Shown piece after piece: positions 43,255 through 51,382 of a stretch of 64,000 bases of DNA (the stretch's first letter is position 1; each line of letters opens with the position of its first letter). Both the position numbers and the translations under genes were made by a program. Origin of the DNA: Caulobacter flavus (lineage in GTDB: Bacteria > Pseudomonadota > Alphaproteobacteria > Caulobacterales > Caulobacteraceae); assembly GCF_003722335.1 (NCBI RefSeq), contig NZ_CP026100.1:682001-746000 (forward strand). Direction: 5' to 3'. Below the pieces are notes generated by a model that was given only the letters and a program-made list of their open reading frames with translations, was not told the DNA's origin and did not search any database.

Positions 43255-44100
43255 ATGAACCCGCTCCGCAAGGTTTCCGACGGAATCCGCGTCCACATGT
43301 CCGCCGCCGAGATCGGCCGCGAGACCGCGCCGACCGCCATCTGGGCGGGCCTGGCCTTCGGCGTCTGGGGCGGTTCGCCCGAGGTGCAGCCGCCGCTGTG
43401 GATCGCCGGCATCGCCCTGGTGCTGGCCTTCTGGATCGCGGGCCACCGGGAAGACGCGCCCGACCAGCTCGCGCCGGGCGTCTGGCGGGCCAGCCGCAAG
43501 ACCCGCTTCCAGGCGCGCTGGAAGCGTCGCATCCCGTTCGCCGGCCTGGCGATCGCGCTGCTGCTGACCGGCCAGTCCTGGTGGTACGGCGACCTCTGGG
43601 GCGTGATCTACGCCATGGCGCTGAACCTCGCCTTCGGCTGGCTGATCTGGCGACGCCCGCCGCTCGAGGACGGTCCCGTGGAACTCAGGATCGACGAGGC
43701 CGGCGTCTATGACCGCGGACTGGGCTGGACCATCCCCTGGTCGGCGATCCAGGCGGTGCGCCCGCGCAGTCTCGACCGACCCGGCAAGCTTGGCCTGCGG
43801 CTGGGTCCCAACGACCTGCCGAAGCTCAGCCTCGCCGACCGGGCGGTAGGAACCGACGTCGAGCTCGACCTGGCGCCGCTGGCGGTGGGCGTCGACGCGG
43901 CCCGCGCCGAGATCTTCCGCCATCGACCCGAGCTGGAGGTCGCGCCGCCTGTCGATCTGCCCGGCGGCCTGATCGTCGCGCCCATCGCCGGTTCGGGCAC
44001 GGAGTCCGACCAGCGGGACGAAAACGCCCTGGGCGCCGTCGGCGTCATCCTGATCGCCCAGAACCCGGCTCTTCTGCTGACCCTGGGCGGCGACGACTAG
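43255..44100 (+). CDS. Hypothetical membrane protein
   Basis: Protein of 281 aa from ATG 43255. Hydrophobic segments occur at about 25-45 (APTAIWAGLAFGVWGG), 45-62 (LWIAGIALVLAFWIAG), 92-108 (FAGLAIALLLTG) and 112-130 (WGVIYAMALNLAFGWLIW). A soluble C-terminal part resembles a PH-like/YcxB domain (LRIDEAGVYDRGLGWTIPWSAIQAVRP), although that assignment is tentative. No partner is obvious; it is in tandem with ecm but 31 bp apart. Confidence 0.7.
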   Translation: MNPLRKVSDGIRVHMSAAEIGRETAPTAIWAGLAFGVWGGSPEVQPPLWIAGIALVLAFWIAGHREDAPDQLAPGVWRASRKTRFQARWKRRIPFAGLAIALLLTGQSWWYGDLWGVIYAMALNLAFGWLIWRRPPLEDGPVELRIDEAGVYDRGLGWTIPWSAIQAVRPRSLDRPGKLGLRLGPNDLPKLSLADRAVGTDVELDLAPLAVGVDAARAEIFRHRPELEVAPPVDLPGGLIVAPIAGSGTESDQRDENALGAVGVILIAQNPALLLTLGGDD

Positions 44101-44104
44101 GAGC

Positions 44105-45475
44105 TCAGCGCCGCGCCAGCCGCCAGGCCGCGACGCAGCCGATCAGCGCCAGCGGCGCGAAGGCGGCGAACAGCCAGGGGCCGTGGACGAAGGCGGCGGC
44201 CGGATCGATGCCGTGGCCAAAGCCCAGCAGGTTGGCCATCGCCCCGGCGGCGGCCGAGCCGGCCGCGCCGCCGATCAGCTGCACCGTGGGCACCGCCGAC
44301 GAAGCCAGGGCCTGCTCTTCCGTCGGCGCGCCGGCGATGGTCCGCCGGGCCAGGAACGCCCAGCACAGGCCAAAGCCGCAGCCGACGGCCAGCAGCGACA
44401 GGCCCGTGCTCCACAGGCCGCCGCGCGTCACCGCCAGGGCCGCCAGCGCTACGCCGGCCAGGATGATCAGCGCCCCGGCGCGGATCGCCCGCGCCTCGTG
44501 CTCGGCCTTCAGGCGCGCCACCAGCATGGCGCAGACCGTCCAGCCCGCGGCTATGCCGCCGGTGACATAGCCGGCCACCAGGGGCGAGGCGCCGTGCCGG
44601 GCCTGGATGAAGGCCGGGCCATAGACGGTGAAGCCGATGGCGGCGGCCTCGCAGGCGAACATGGTCAGCAGGCCAAGGCCGGTGGCGGTGGAAAGGTCGG
44701 CGGCCGAGCGCGGCAGCAGCCGGTCGGGCGAGGCGCGGTTGACGGCCAGCATCGCCGCCATGGCCGCGACGCCGACGACGGCGCAGCCGCCGGCCACGGC
44801 CGGCGAGGCCACGACCCCGGCCGCGCCGATCAGCCCCACCCCGACGACCAGCAGCGCAAGCTGGCGGCTGGGAATGCGCGTGCGCCCGGCCTGGCGCTTC
44901 TCGCCCGGCAGCATGGCCAGCACGGCGACGACGAAGACGACGCCCTGGATCACGAAGGCCCAGAACGCCCCCCGCCAGAAGCCGGCGGCGGCGAACAGGC
45001 CGCCCAGCATCGGCCCCAGCAGGGTCGCCCCGCCCCACACCCCGGCCACCGCGCCGTAGACGCGCGGCCACAGGCTTTCGGGGAACAGGGCCGTGATCGC
45101 CACATAGCACAGCGCCACCACCGCCCCCGCGCCCAGGCCCTGCACCAGGCGTCCCGTGACGAAGGTGACGAAGTCGGGGGCCAACGCGCTCATGGCGCAT
45201 CCGATCGCGTAGACCGCCCCGGCGAAGGCCGTGGCGCGACGCAGGCCCAGCCCTTGCGAAAGCTTGCCGCTGCAGGCGCCGGCGACGATCGATCCGATCA
45301 GATAGGCCGCCACCGACCAGCCGAAATACTGGTGGCCGCCGATCTCGCGGGCGACGCTGGGCATGATGGTGGCGGTGACCAGGGTGTCGGCGGCGTTCAG
45401 CCAGATGCCCAGGCACAGCAGGCCGAAGCGCGGCAACAGGGCGCGGTCGAGCAGGGCTGTGCGTTCGGCGGACAT
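44105..45475 (-). CDS. MFS transporter (DHA-type)
   Basis: Major facilitator of 456 aa from ATG 45475 with 12-14 membrane spans. TM1 region LCLGIWLNAADTLVTATIMPSVAREIGG resembles the drug:proton antiporter DHA2 branch, with YLIGSIVAGACSGKLSQGLGLRRA as motif A and GRLVQGLGAGAVVAL as motif B/C region. It is divergent from the extensin-like gene (43 bp) and convergent with the membrane protein gene (4 bp). The substrate is unknown. Confidence 0.87.
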   Translation of the reverse strand: MSAERTALLDRALLPRFGLLCLGIWLNAADTLVTATIMPSVAREIGGHQYFGWSVAAYLIGSIVAGACSGKLSQGLGLRRATAFAGAVYAIGCAMSALAPDFVTFVTGRLVQGLGAGAVVALCYVAITALFPESLWPRVYGAVAGVWGGATLLGPMLGGLFAAAGFWRGAFWAFVIQGVVFVVAVLAMLPGEKRQAGRTRIPSRQLALLVVGVGLIGAAGVVASPAVAGGCAVVGVAAMAAMLAVNRASPDRLLPRSAADLSTATGLGLLTMFACEAAAIGFTVYGPAFIQARHGASPLVAGYVTGGIAAGWTVCAMLVARLKAEHEARAIRAGALIILAGVALAALAVTRGGLWSTGLSLLAVGCGFGLCWAFLARRTIAGAPTEEQALASSAVPTVQLIGGAAGSAAAGAMANLLGFGHGIDPAAAFVHGPWLFAAFAPLALIGCVAAWRLARR

Positions 45476-45518
45476 CGACGGTCTCTGGAACGGTCCCTTC
45501 GGACCGGGGCAGGCGGTC

Positions 45519-46304
45519 ATGCCCGTTTATGCGCCGCTCGCCAAGCAGGGGCGCGCGAACCGGACGGCTCGCCTGGCCGTTGCAGCCTGCGTGAAACCCG
45601 CTTCGCCCCAGGCCCTCGCGCTGGCCGAGATCGGCGGCCTCCTGCTGGACGCCGCGCTCGCCGGCCTTTTGCTGCTCGCCCTCGTCGAACGCATCGCGCC
45701 GCCGCAGGACCTGGCCTGGAAGCCGTTCTCGCTGGACCAGCCGCTGGGCCTGGCCACCGAAAGCAAGCTGGCGCGGATCGGGGCCGATCCGGCCGCCTGC
45801 CGCGCCGCCCTGCGGGCCGGCGGGATCACGCCCGTCGACCAGCCGGTCCGCGAGGAAGGCTTCTGCTCGACCCGCGACACGGTGCGGGCGCCCAGCCGCC
45901 TGTCGCCGGCCGCGCCGGTCATGACCTGCCCGCTGGCCCTGCGCTACGCGATGTGGGAACGGCAGGTGCTCGCTCCGGCGGCTGATCGCCTGCTGGACAG
46001 CCGTCTCGTCCGCGTCGACCACCTTGGAACCTATGCCTGCCGCACGATCTACGGCCGCCCCGGCGAGCGGCCCAGCCAGCACGCCAAGGCCTCGGCGCTG
46101 GACGTCTCGGGCGTGCGGCTGGCCGACGGACGCCGGCTGACCATCGCCGGCGACTTCCGCAAGCCGGGACCCGAGGGCCGCTTCCTGCGGGTCGCCCGGA
46201 CGGGGGCGTGCGAGCTGTTCGGCGCGGTGCTGGGCCCCGACTACAACGCCGCCCACGCCGACCACCTGCACCTGGACCTCAGCCCATACCGGCTGTGCCG
46301 CTGA
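45519..46304 (+). CDS. Extensin-like C-terminal domain protein
   Basis: Protein of 261 aa with one N-terminal membrane anchor (about 35-52, IGGLLLDAALAGLLLLALVE) and a periplasmic extensin-like domain. Motifs are CRAALRAGGITPV, CPLALRYAMWERQVL, YACRTIYGRPGERPSQHAKASALDVSG (here shown as TYACRTIYG and QHAKASALDVSG) and NAAHADHLHLD. His and Asp residues of the last two motifs form a metal site like that of D-Ala-D-Ala carboxypeptidase relatives, so a peptidoglycan role is plausible but unproven. The start MPVYAPL is uncertain. Confidence 0.82.
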   Translation: MPVYAPLAKQGRANRTARLAVAACVKPASPQALALAEIGGLLLDAALAGLLLLALVERIAPPQDLAWKPFSLDQPLGLATESKLARIGADPAACRAALRAGGITPVDQPVREEGFCSTRDTVRAPSRLSPAAPVMTCPLALRYAMWERQVLAPAADRLLDSRLVRVDHLGTYACRTIYGRPGERPSQHAKASALDVSGVRLADGRRLTIAGDFRKPGPEGRFLRVARTGACELFGAVLGPDYNAAHADHLHLDLSPYRLCR

Positions 46305-46413
46305 TCCCGCGACAATAAGCGCGGCTTCGCGGCCCACGCGGGGGTGCGACACCTCCCCGACGCGCGCTATAGTTGGTCGAGTACCCGACGCGTAGCCTCT
46401 GGATGTCCCGCCG

Positions 46414-46863
46414 ATGCCGCACTCCGTCCTGGTGATCGACGACGATCCCCTGATCCGCGACTTCGTCGACCTGGTGCTGAGCCAGTCGGGCTGCCGCGTC
46501 TCGGCCGCGCCCAACGGGACCATCGGCCTGGAGACCCTCAGCCATGCCCGCGCCGACCTGGTGCTGCTCGACATCCAGATGCCCGGCATGAGCGGGCTGG
46601 AGGTGCTGCGGCTGATGCGCAAGCACCGCCGGCTGCGCACGCCGGTGATGATGATCACCGCCCGCGGCGACATCGACACAGTCAAGCTGGCCCTGAACGA
46701 GGGCGCCAACGGCTACATCGTCAAGCCGTTCACCGCCGCCGACCTGTCCAAGCGCGTCAACGCCCTTCTGTCGTCCGAGCCCCGCGCCGCCACGCCGCCG
46801 CCCGTCCCGGCGCCCGCCAGGCCCGCTGCGCCGCGCCAGCCCGACACCTTCGAGATCGACTAA
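46414..46863 (+). CDS. Single-receiver response regulator with proline-rich tail
   Basis: Receiver-domain protein of 149 aa. The acidic pair is IDDDP at 8-12, the phospho-acceptor D53 in VLLDIQMPGMSG, the Thr/Ser in MITARGD and the Lys in YIVKPFT. About 30 Pro/Ala-rich residues follow and no output domain is present. It could act through a partner as other CheY/DivK-like proteins do. The hybrid kinase at 47254-49836 is close but on the opposite strand. Its stop overlaps the end of the convergent gene by four bases. Confidence 0.9.
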   Translation: MPHSVLVIDDDPLIRDFVDLVLSQSGCRVSAAPNGTIGLETLSHARADLVLLDIQMPGMSGLEVLRLMRKHRRLRTPVMMITARGDIDTVKLALNEGANGYIVKPFTAADLSKRVNALLSSEPRAATPPPVPAPARPAAPRQPDTFEID

Positions 46864-47201
46864 CGCGAGCGCGTGATCGACACCCGTTCCAGAGCGCGCT
46901 GCGCGCCTGGCAGCGCGAAATCCATGACGTAGCCGCCCTCGCCGTCCCGCAGCAGCCGCCAGCAGACGCGCGATCCTGGGCGGGAGACGCAGACCTCGTC
47001 CCGATTGACGACGTAGGTTCCTGGCGCCGGAACGCGATAGTAGGCGGTATGCCGTCCGCCGGGCGCGAAGTCCTCGTCGCCCTCGCTCCGGCCATACGAA
47101 AATCGCGAGCCGACCACCGTCGCCCTCAGCTCCTCACCGGTCAGCAGCGTCAGGCCCCGCGGCTGGCTCGCCAGGGCCAGGCTCGCGAACAGGATCATCA
47201 T
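46860..47201 (-). CDS. Small secreted hypothetical protein
   Basis: Protein of 113 aa with a short signal-like start (MMILFASLALASQ). The mature domain has the pattern LTGEELRATVVGSRFSYGR ... GTYVVNRDEVCVSRPGSRVCWRLLRD, with two Cys that could pair and an aromatic-rich beta structure. It resembles small periplasmic domains found in rhizobial and Caulobacter proteins but I cannot name a family. It sits 52 bp downstream of the hybrid kinase on the same strand, so co-transcription is possible. Confidence 0.65.
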   Translation of the reverse strand: MMILFASLALASQPRGLTLLTGEELRATVVGSRFSYGRSEGDEDFAPGGRHTAYYRVPAPGTYVVNRDEVCVSRPGSRVCWRLLRDGEGGYVMDFALPGAQRALERVSITRSR

Positions 47202-47253
47202 CGGACAGCCCCCCCTTTGGCTCTCCGGACTATTGCAGCGAAAGACCCGTCCG

Positions 47254-49836
47254 TCAGGCCCTGGCGGCCTGCATCTTCCGCGCCCGCGCGCTCGTCCGCC
47301 CCTGGGCGGCGACCACCACCTGGGCCAGGATAGTCAGCAGGTTGCGCATATCGATCGGCTTGGCGACGTGGGCGTCCATCCCCGCCTCCAGGCAGGTGCG
47401 GATCTGGGTGCTCATCACGTCGGCGGTCAGGGCGACGATCGGCAGGGTGCGCCATCGCGGATCGGCGCGCAGGCGGCGGGTGGCCTCCAGCCCGTCCATC
47501 ACCGGCATGTTGACGTCCATCAGCACGATGTCGAAGGCCTCGGCCTCGACGGCGGCCAGCGCCTCCTGGCCGTTCTCGACCTCGACCAGCTCGCAGCCGA
47601 ACGGCTCGAGGAAAAGGCGGATGACCCGGCGGTTGACCGGATGGTCGTCGACCACCAGCACCCGGCGTCCGCCCAGCGAGGCCAGGGCGTCCAGTTCGAA
47701 CGCCGCCGCCGGCGCCTCGGCCGGAGCGGCCGCTACGGAGGCTTCGGCCACGTCGGCCATGAACCGCAGGGTGAACAGCGACCCCTCGCCCTCGCGGCTG
47801 CGCACGTTGACCGAGCCGCCCATCAGTTCGGCCAGGCGCCGGGTGATGTTCAGGCCCAGGCCCGAGCCGCCGTAGTTGCGGGTGGTCGAGGCGTCGGCCT
47901 GGGTGAAGGCGCCGAACAGCTTGTCCAGCGTGGCCGAGCTCATGCCGATGCCGGTGTCGCTGACGGTCAGTCGCACCGACTGGCGGCCGCTGTTCGGCTC
48001 CAGCGCGCAGGACAAGGTCACCTCGACCCGGCCCTCGCTGGTGAACTTCAAGGCGTTGGAGACCAGGTTGGCCACGCACTGGCGCACCCGCACCACGTCG
48101 AACATCAGGCAGGGCGGCGGATCGCCGTCGACGTTGAAAGACAGGACGATGCCCTTCTCCCGCGCCGTGGGCTGGAAGCCGTTGACCAGCCGGCCCAGAC
48201 TCTGGACCAGATCGCCGGCCGTGGGCGCGATCTCCAGCTTGCCCGCCTCGATCTTCGACAGGTCGAGAATGTCGTTCAGCAGCACCAGCAGGGTCTCGCC
48301 GGAATCGATCAGCAGGTCGACCTGCTCGCGCTGGCCAGCCCCGAGCTCGTCGGCGCGCAGGGCCTGGGCCATGCCCAGCATGCCGTTCAGCGGCGTGCGC
48401 AGTTCGTGGCTCATCACCGCCAGGAACGAGGACTTGGCGTCGCTGGCCGCCTCGGCCCGGCCGCGCGCGTCCTTCAGGTTGGCCTGGGCCCGGCGCATGT
48501 ACAGCGCCCAGGCGACGCCGCCGGCCACCAGCAGGGCCATCAGGGCGGCGATGACGCCGGTGGCCTGTACCAGGCGCCGGGTCAGCTCGACCTCGGCGGT
48601 CAGCCGGCGGCTCTCGCTGCGCTTGGCCCGCAGTTCGGCTTCCAGGGCCGACGAGATCTGGGCGGCGGTGGCGGCCTGGGTGGCGCTGGCCTCGCGGGCA
48701 TGGGTCGCCCGCCAGCGGTCGAACAGGGCGAAGGCGTCCTTGCCGCGCCCCTCGGCGTTGGCGATGTAGGCCTCGACAAGCAGGCGGCCGATCGGGTCCG
48801 GACGCGCCGCGCGCGGCGGCGCCTGGTCGAGCACGGCGAGGTCCGCGCGGGCGCGGGCCGCGTAGCCGGTGCGGGCCAGGGCCTTGGCCCGCAGGCGCAG
48901 CATCGACACCGACACCCGGTCGCGCGGCGCGGCCAGGGCCGAGCCGGCGTCCGCCAGGCAGCGCAGCACGGCGCGCGGGTCGTCGCGGGCGTCGGCGATC
49001 ATCGCGCACAGGTCCTGGTCCCAGGTCAGCAGGTCCTCGTCGCCGGTCGCCTCGCTCATCCGGTGGTGCATGTCGGCGAACTGTTCGGCGGCCTGGATCT
49101 CGCCAAGCTCGGCGGCGGTGTAGGCGATGTCGTACAGGCGCTCGATCTTGCGCATGTAGAAGGCGTCGCGCTCGTCCAGCCGCGCGGCCTCGGCCATGTG
49201 GTCGAGGGCGCCGTCCTTGTCGCCGATCTCCGACAGCGTATAGCTGTGCACCTGGTGAGCCTCGGCCAGCAGCGGGCGGGCGATCGAGCCGCGCTCCTCC
49301 AGGTCCTCGAAGAGCTCGCCGGCGAACTGGCTGGCCTGGGTCCAGCGGCCGCTGCGGGCCAGGAGGCGGATGCGCTCGACCCCGGCCATCAGGCCGATCT
49401 CGCGACCCGAGCCCTCCAGGAACCGCGCCCAGCGGGCGTCGTCGACGCCGCTCGGGCCCCGGGTCTCCAGTTCGTAGGCGGCCTCCATCATCTCGGCCAG
49501 GGTCGTCAGCTCGGCGTCGTCGTCGGCGCGGGCGGTGGCGCGCACCGTGGCGACCCAGTCCTTGAAGGCCTGGTCGACGTGATTGCTCTTGTAGGCGTAG
49601 AGCACCCGCCACAGGGCGTAGAGCCGGGTGTCGCCGCGCTGGCGCAGGGCCCGGCGGCCGGCGCGCTCGACGTCCTCGTTGGCGTGGGGCGCGGGTCCGG
49701 CCCGCTGGACGCCGATCTCGCGATACAGGGTCTGCAGCTTCTGGGCCTGGCCGCCGATCTCGGGCGATGCGGCGCGGGCCGGCGCGAAGCCGGCCAGGGC
49801 GACGAGCGCGAGCAGCAGAGGCAGGATGCGCTTCAA
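47254..49836 (-). CDS. Hybrid sensor histidine kinase with periplasmic TPR-like region
   Basis: Hybrid kinase of 860 aa. A signal peptide (MKRILPLLLALVALAGFAPA) precedes about 400 residues of helical repeats that look TPR-like and should lie outside the inner membrane. One TM segment (ATGVIAALMALLVAGGVAWALY) leads to HisKA with the phospho-His in FLAVMSHELRTPLNG and HATPase_c with DTGIGM and YGGSGLGLNI. The C-terminal receiver has VVDDHPVN and phospho-Asp in IVLMDVNMPVMDG. The stimulus is unknown. The phosphorelay partner is not identified; the lone receiver at 46414 is one candidate. Confidence 0.93.
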   Translation of the reverse strand: MKRILPLLLALVALAGFAPARAASPEIGGQAQKLQTLYREIGVQRAGPAPHANEDVERAGRRALRQRGDTRLYALWRVLYAYKSNHVDQAFKDWVATVRATARADDDAELTTLAEMMEAAYELETRGPSGVDDARWARFLEGSGREIGLMAGVERIRLLARSGRWTQASQFAGELFEDLEERGSIARPLLAEAHQVHSYTLSEIGDKDGALDHMAEAARLDERDAFYMRKIERLYDIAYTAAELGEIQAAEQFADMHHRMSEATGDEDLLTWDQDLCAMIADARDDPRAVLRCLADAGSALAAPRDRVSVSMLRLRAKALARTGYAARARADLAVLDQAPPRAARPDPIGRLLVEAYIANAEGRGKDAFALFDRWRATHAREASATQAATAAQISSALEAELRAKRSESRRLTAEVELTRRLVQATGVIAALMALLVAGGVAWALYMRRAQANLKDARGRAEAASDAKSSFLAVMSHELRTPLNGMLGMAQALRADELGAGQREQVDLLIDSGETLLVLLNDILDLSKIEAGKLEIAPTAGDLVQSLGRLVNGFQPTAREKGIVLSFNVDGDPPPCLMFDVVRVRQCVANLVSNALKFTSEGRVEVTLSCALEPNSGRQSVRLTVSDTGIGMSSATLDKLFGAFTQADASTTRNYGGSGLGLNITRRLAELMGGSVNVRSREGEGSLFTLRFMADVAEASVAAAPAEAPAAAFELDALASLGGRRVLVVDDHPVNRRVIRLFLEPFGCELVEVENGQEALAAVEAEAFDIVLMDVNMPVMDGLEATRRLRADPRWRTLPIVALTADVMSTQIRTCLEAGMDAHVAKPIDMRNLLTILAQVVVAAQGRTSARARKMQAARA

Positions 49837-49963
49837 GCGGCGGGTCCTTGGGTTGACCCCTCCGTCCTAGCGCCAACCTCTTACGCTGACGGTTAATTTC
49901 CGGCGGGGCGCGACCCTGAGCCGCACCAAAAACCGCCGTTATCGCGCCTCGGTGGAGCGGGCT

Positions 49964-50728
49964 TCAGATGGTCGCCCCGCCGTCGACCACCAGCGCCTGA
50001 CCGGTCATGAAGCTGCCCGCCCTGGACGCCAGATAGACCGCCGCCCCGGCGATCTCGTCCGGCTCGCCGATCCGGCGCAGCGGCACGCCCGCCGTCGAGC
50101 GCTCCACGGTCTTGGGATCGTCCCACAGGGCCTTGGCGAAATCGGTCTTGATCAGGCCCGGCGCGATGCAGTTGACCCGCACGTTGTCGGGTCCGAACTC
50201 GTGGGCGAGGTTGCGGGCCAGCTGGAAGTCGGCGGCCTTGGAGATGTTGTAGGCCCCGATGATGGCGTTGCCGCGCAGGCCGCCGATCGAGCTGACGATG
50301 ACGATGGCGCCGTCCTTCCGCTCGCGCATCTCCGGAGCGACCATCGAGATCAGCCAGTGATTGCTGATGATGTTGTTGTCGAGGATCTTGCGGAACTGGT
50401 CGTCGCTGATCCCGGCCAGGGGGCCGTAATAGGGATTGCTGGCGGCGTTGCAGACGCAGACGTCGACGCGGCCGAAGGCGGCGCGGGTCTCGTCGACCAG
50501 GCGCTGCAGGTCCTCCTTCGAGGCGATGTTGGCCGGCACGGCGATGGCCGTTCCCGCGCCGTGCTTTTCGTTGAGCGCCGAGGCGACCTCCTCGCAGGGG
50601 CCGGCCTTTCGCGACGAGATCACCACCTTGGCGCCGTGCTCGGCCATGCGCTCGGCGATGGCCTTGCCGATCCCGCGCGAGGATCCGGTGATGATGGCCA
50701 CCTTGCCGGAGAGGTCGAAGAGGCTCAC
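49964..50728 (-). CDS. Short-chain dehydrogenase/reductase
   Basis: Classical SDR of 254 aa. The cofactor motif is TGSSRGIGKA at 15-24, CNAASN near 90, the active-site Ser in VSSIGG near 142, YNISK with Tyr-Lys near 155-159 and NCIAPGLIKT. The last strand GQALVVDGGATI is the usual FabG-like C-terminus, and length is normal. It starts 157 bp upstream of the divergent SRPBCC gene. Substrate unknown; FabG-like proteins act on hydroxyacyl-CoA or alcohols. Confidence 0.92.
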   Translation of the reverse strand: MSLFDLSGKVAIITGSSRGIGKAIAERMAEHGAKVVISSRKAGPCEEVASALNEKHGAGTAIAVPANIASKEDLQRLVDETRAAFGRVDVCVCNAASNPYYGPLAGISDDQFRKILDNNIISNHWLISMVAPEMRERKDGAIVIVSSIGGLRGNAIIGAYNISKAADFQLARNLAHEFGPDNVRVNCIAPGLIKTDFAKALWDDPKTVERSTAGVPLRRIGEPDEIAGAAVYLASRAGSFMTGQALVVDGGATI

Positions 50729-50885
50729 GGCGCGCTCCCTAAAACGTTTGTTTGAATTGCCGCCACAGTGGCCTTCGCGGGGAACCGGGTCAACCGGCTT
50801 CGAAAAAATGCGCGGGCGATGTCGGAAGCGGTCGACGCGGCGCGTCCTAGGGCCGAACAGTCATTCCACAGATGGAGGAAACGCC

Positions 50886-51374
50886 ATGGCCCTCGACGCC
50901 GCCCCGACCCCGCAGGCCGCCGCCCACGAACTGGTCCTGACCCGGATCATCGACCAGCCAGCCGACAGGCTCTTCAAGTGCTGGACCACGCCCGAGCTGC
51001 TGCCCGAGTGGTTCTGCCCGCCGCCCTGGCGCGTCAGCCACGCCGAAATGGACGTCCGCACCGGCGGCTCCAGCCTGATCGTCATGACCGGTCCCAACGG
51101 CGAAGAGATGCCCAACCGCGGCGTCTATCTGGAGGTGGTCGAGAACCAGCTGATCGTCTTCACCGACGCCTTCACCAGCGCTTGGGTCCCCTCCGACAAG
51201 CCGTTCATGGTCGGCATCGTCCGCTTCGAGGATCTGGGCGGCGGCAAGACCCGCTACACCGCCATCGCCCGTCACTGGTCGGCCGAGGACAAGGCCATGC
51301 ACGAGGAGATGGGCTTCCACGAGGGCTGGGGCGTCGCCGCCGACCAGATGACGGCCCTGGCGGCGCGGCTTTAG
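50886..51374 (+). CDS. SRPBCC (AHSA1-like) family protein
   Basis: Protein of 162 aa from ATG 50886, behind a GGAGGAAACGCC ribosome site. START/Bet v1-type fold of the AHSA1 group: LVLTRIIDQPADRLFKCWTTPELLPEWFCP at the start, GGSSLIVMTGPNGEE in the middle strands and HEEMGFHEGWGVAADQM at the final helix. Such proteins bind hydrophobic ligands; no reaction can be assigned. Convergent with the GH2 gene (8 bp between stops). Confidence 0.9.
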   Translation: MALDAAPTPQAAAHELVLTRIIDQPADRLFKCWTTPELLPEWFCPPPWRVSHAEMDVRTGGSSLIVMTGPNGEEMPNRGVYLEVVENQLIVFTDAFTSAWVPSDKPFMVGIVRFEDLGGGKTRYTAIARHWSAEDKAMHEEMGFHEGWGVAADQMTALAARL

Positions 51375-51382
51375 GGGCGAGC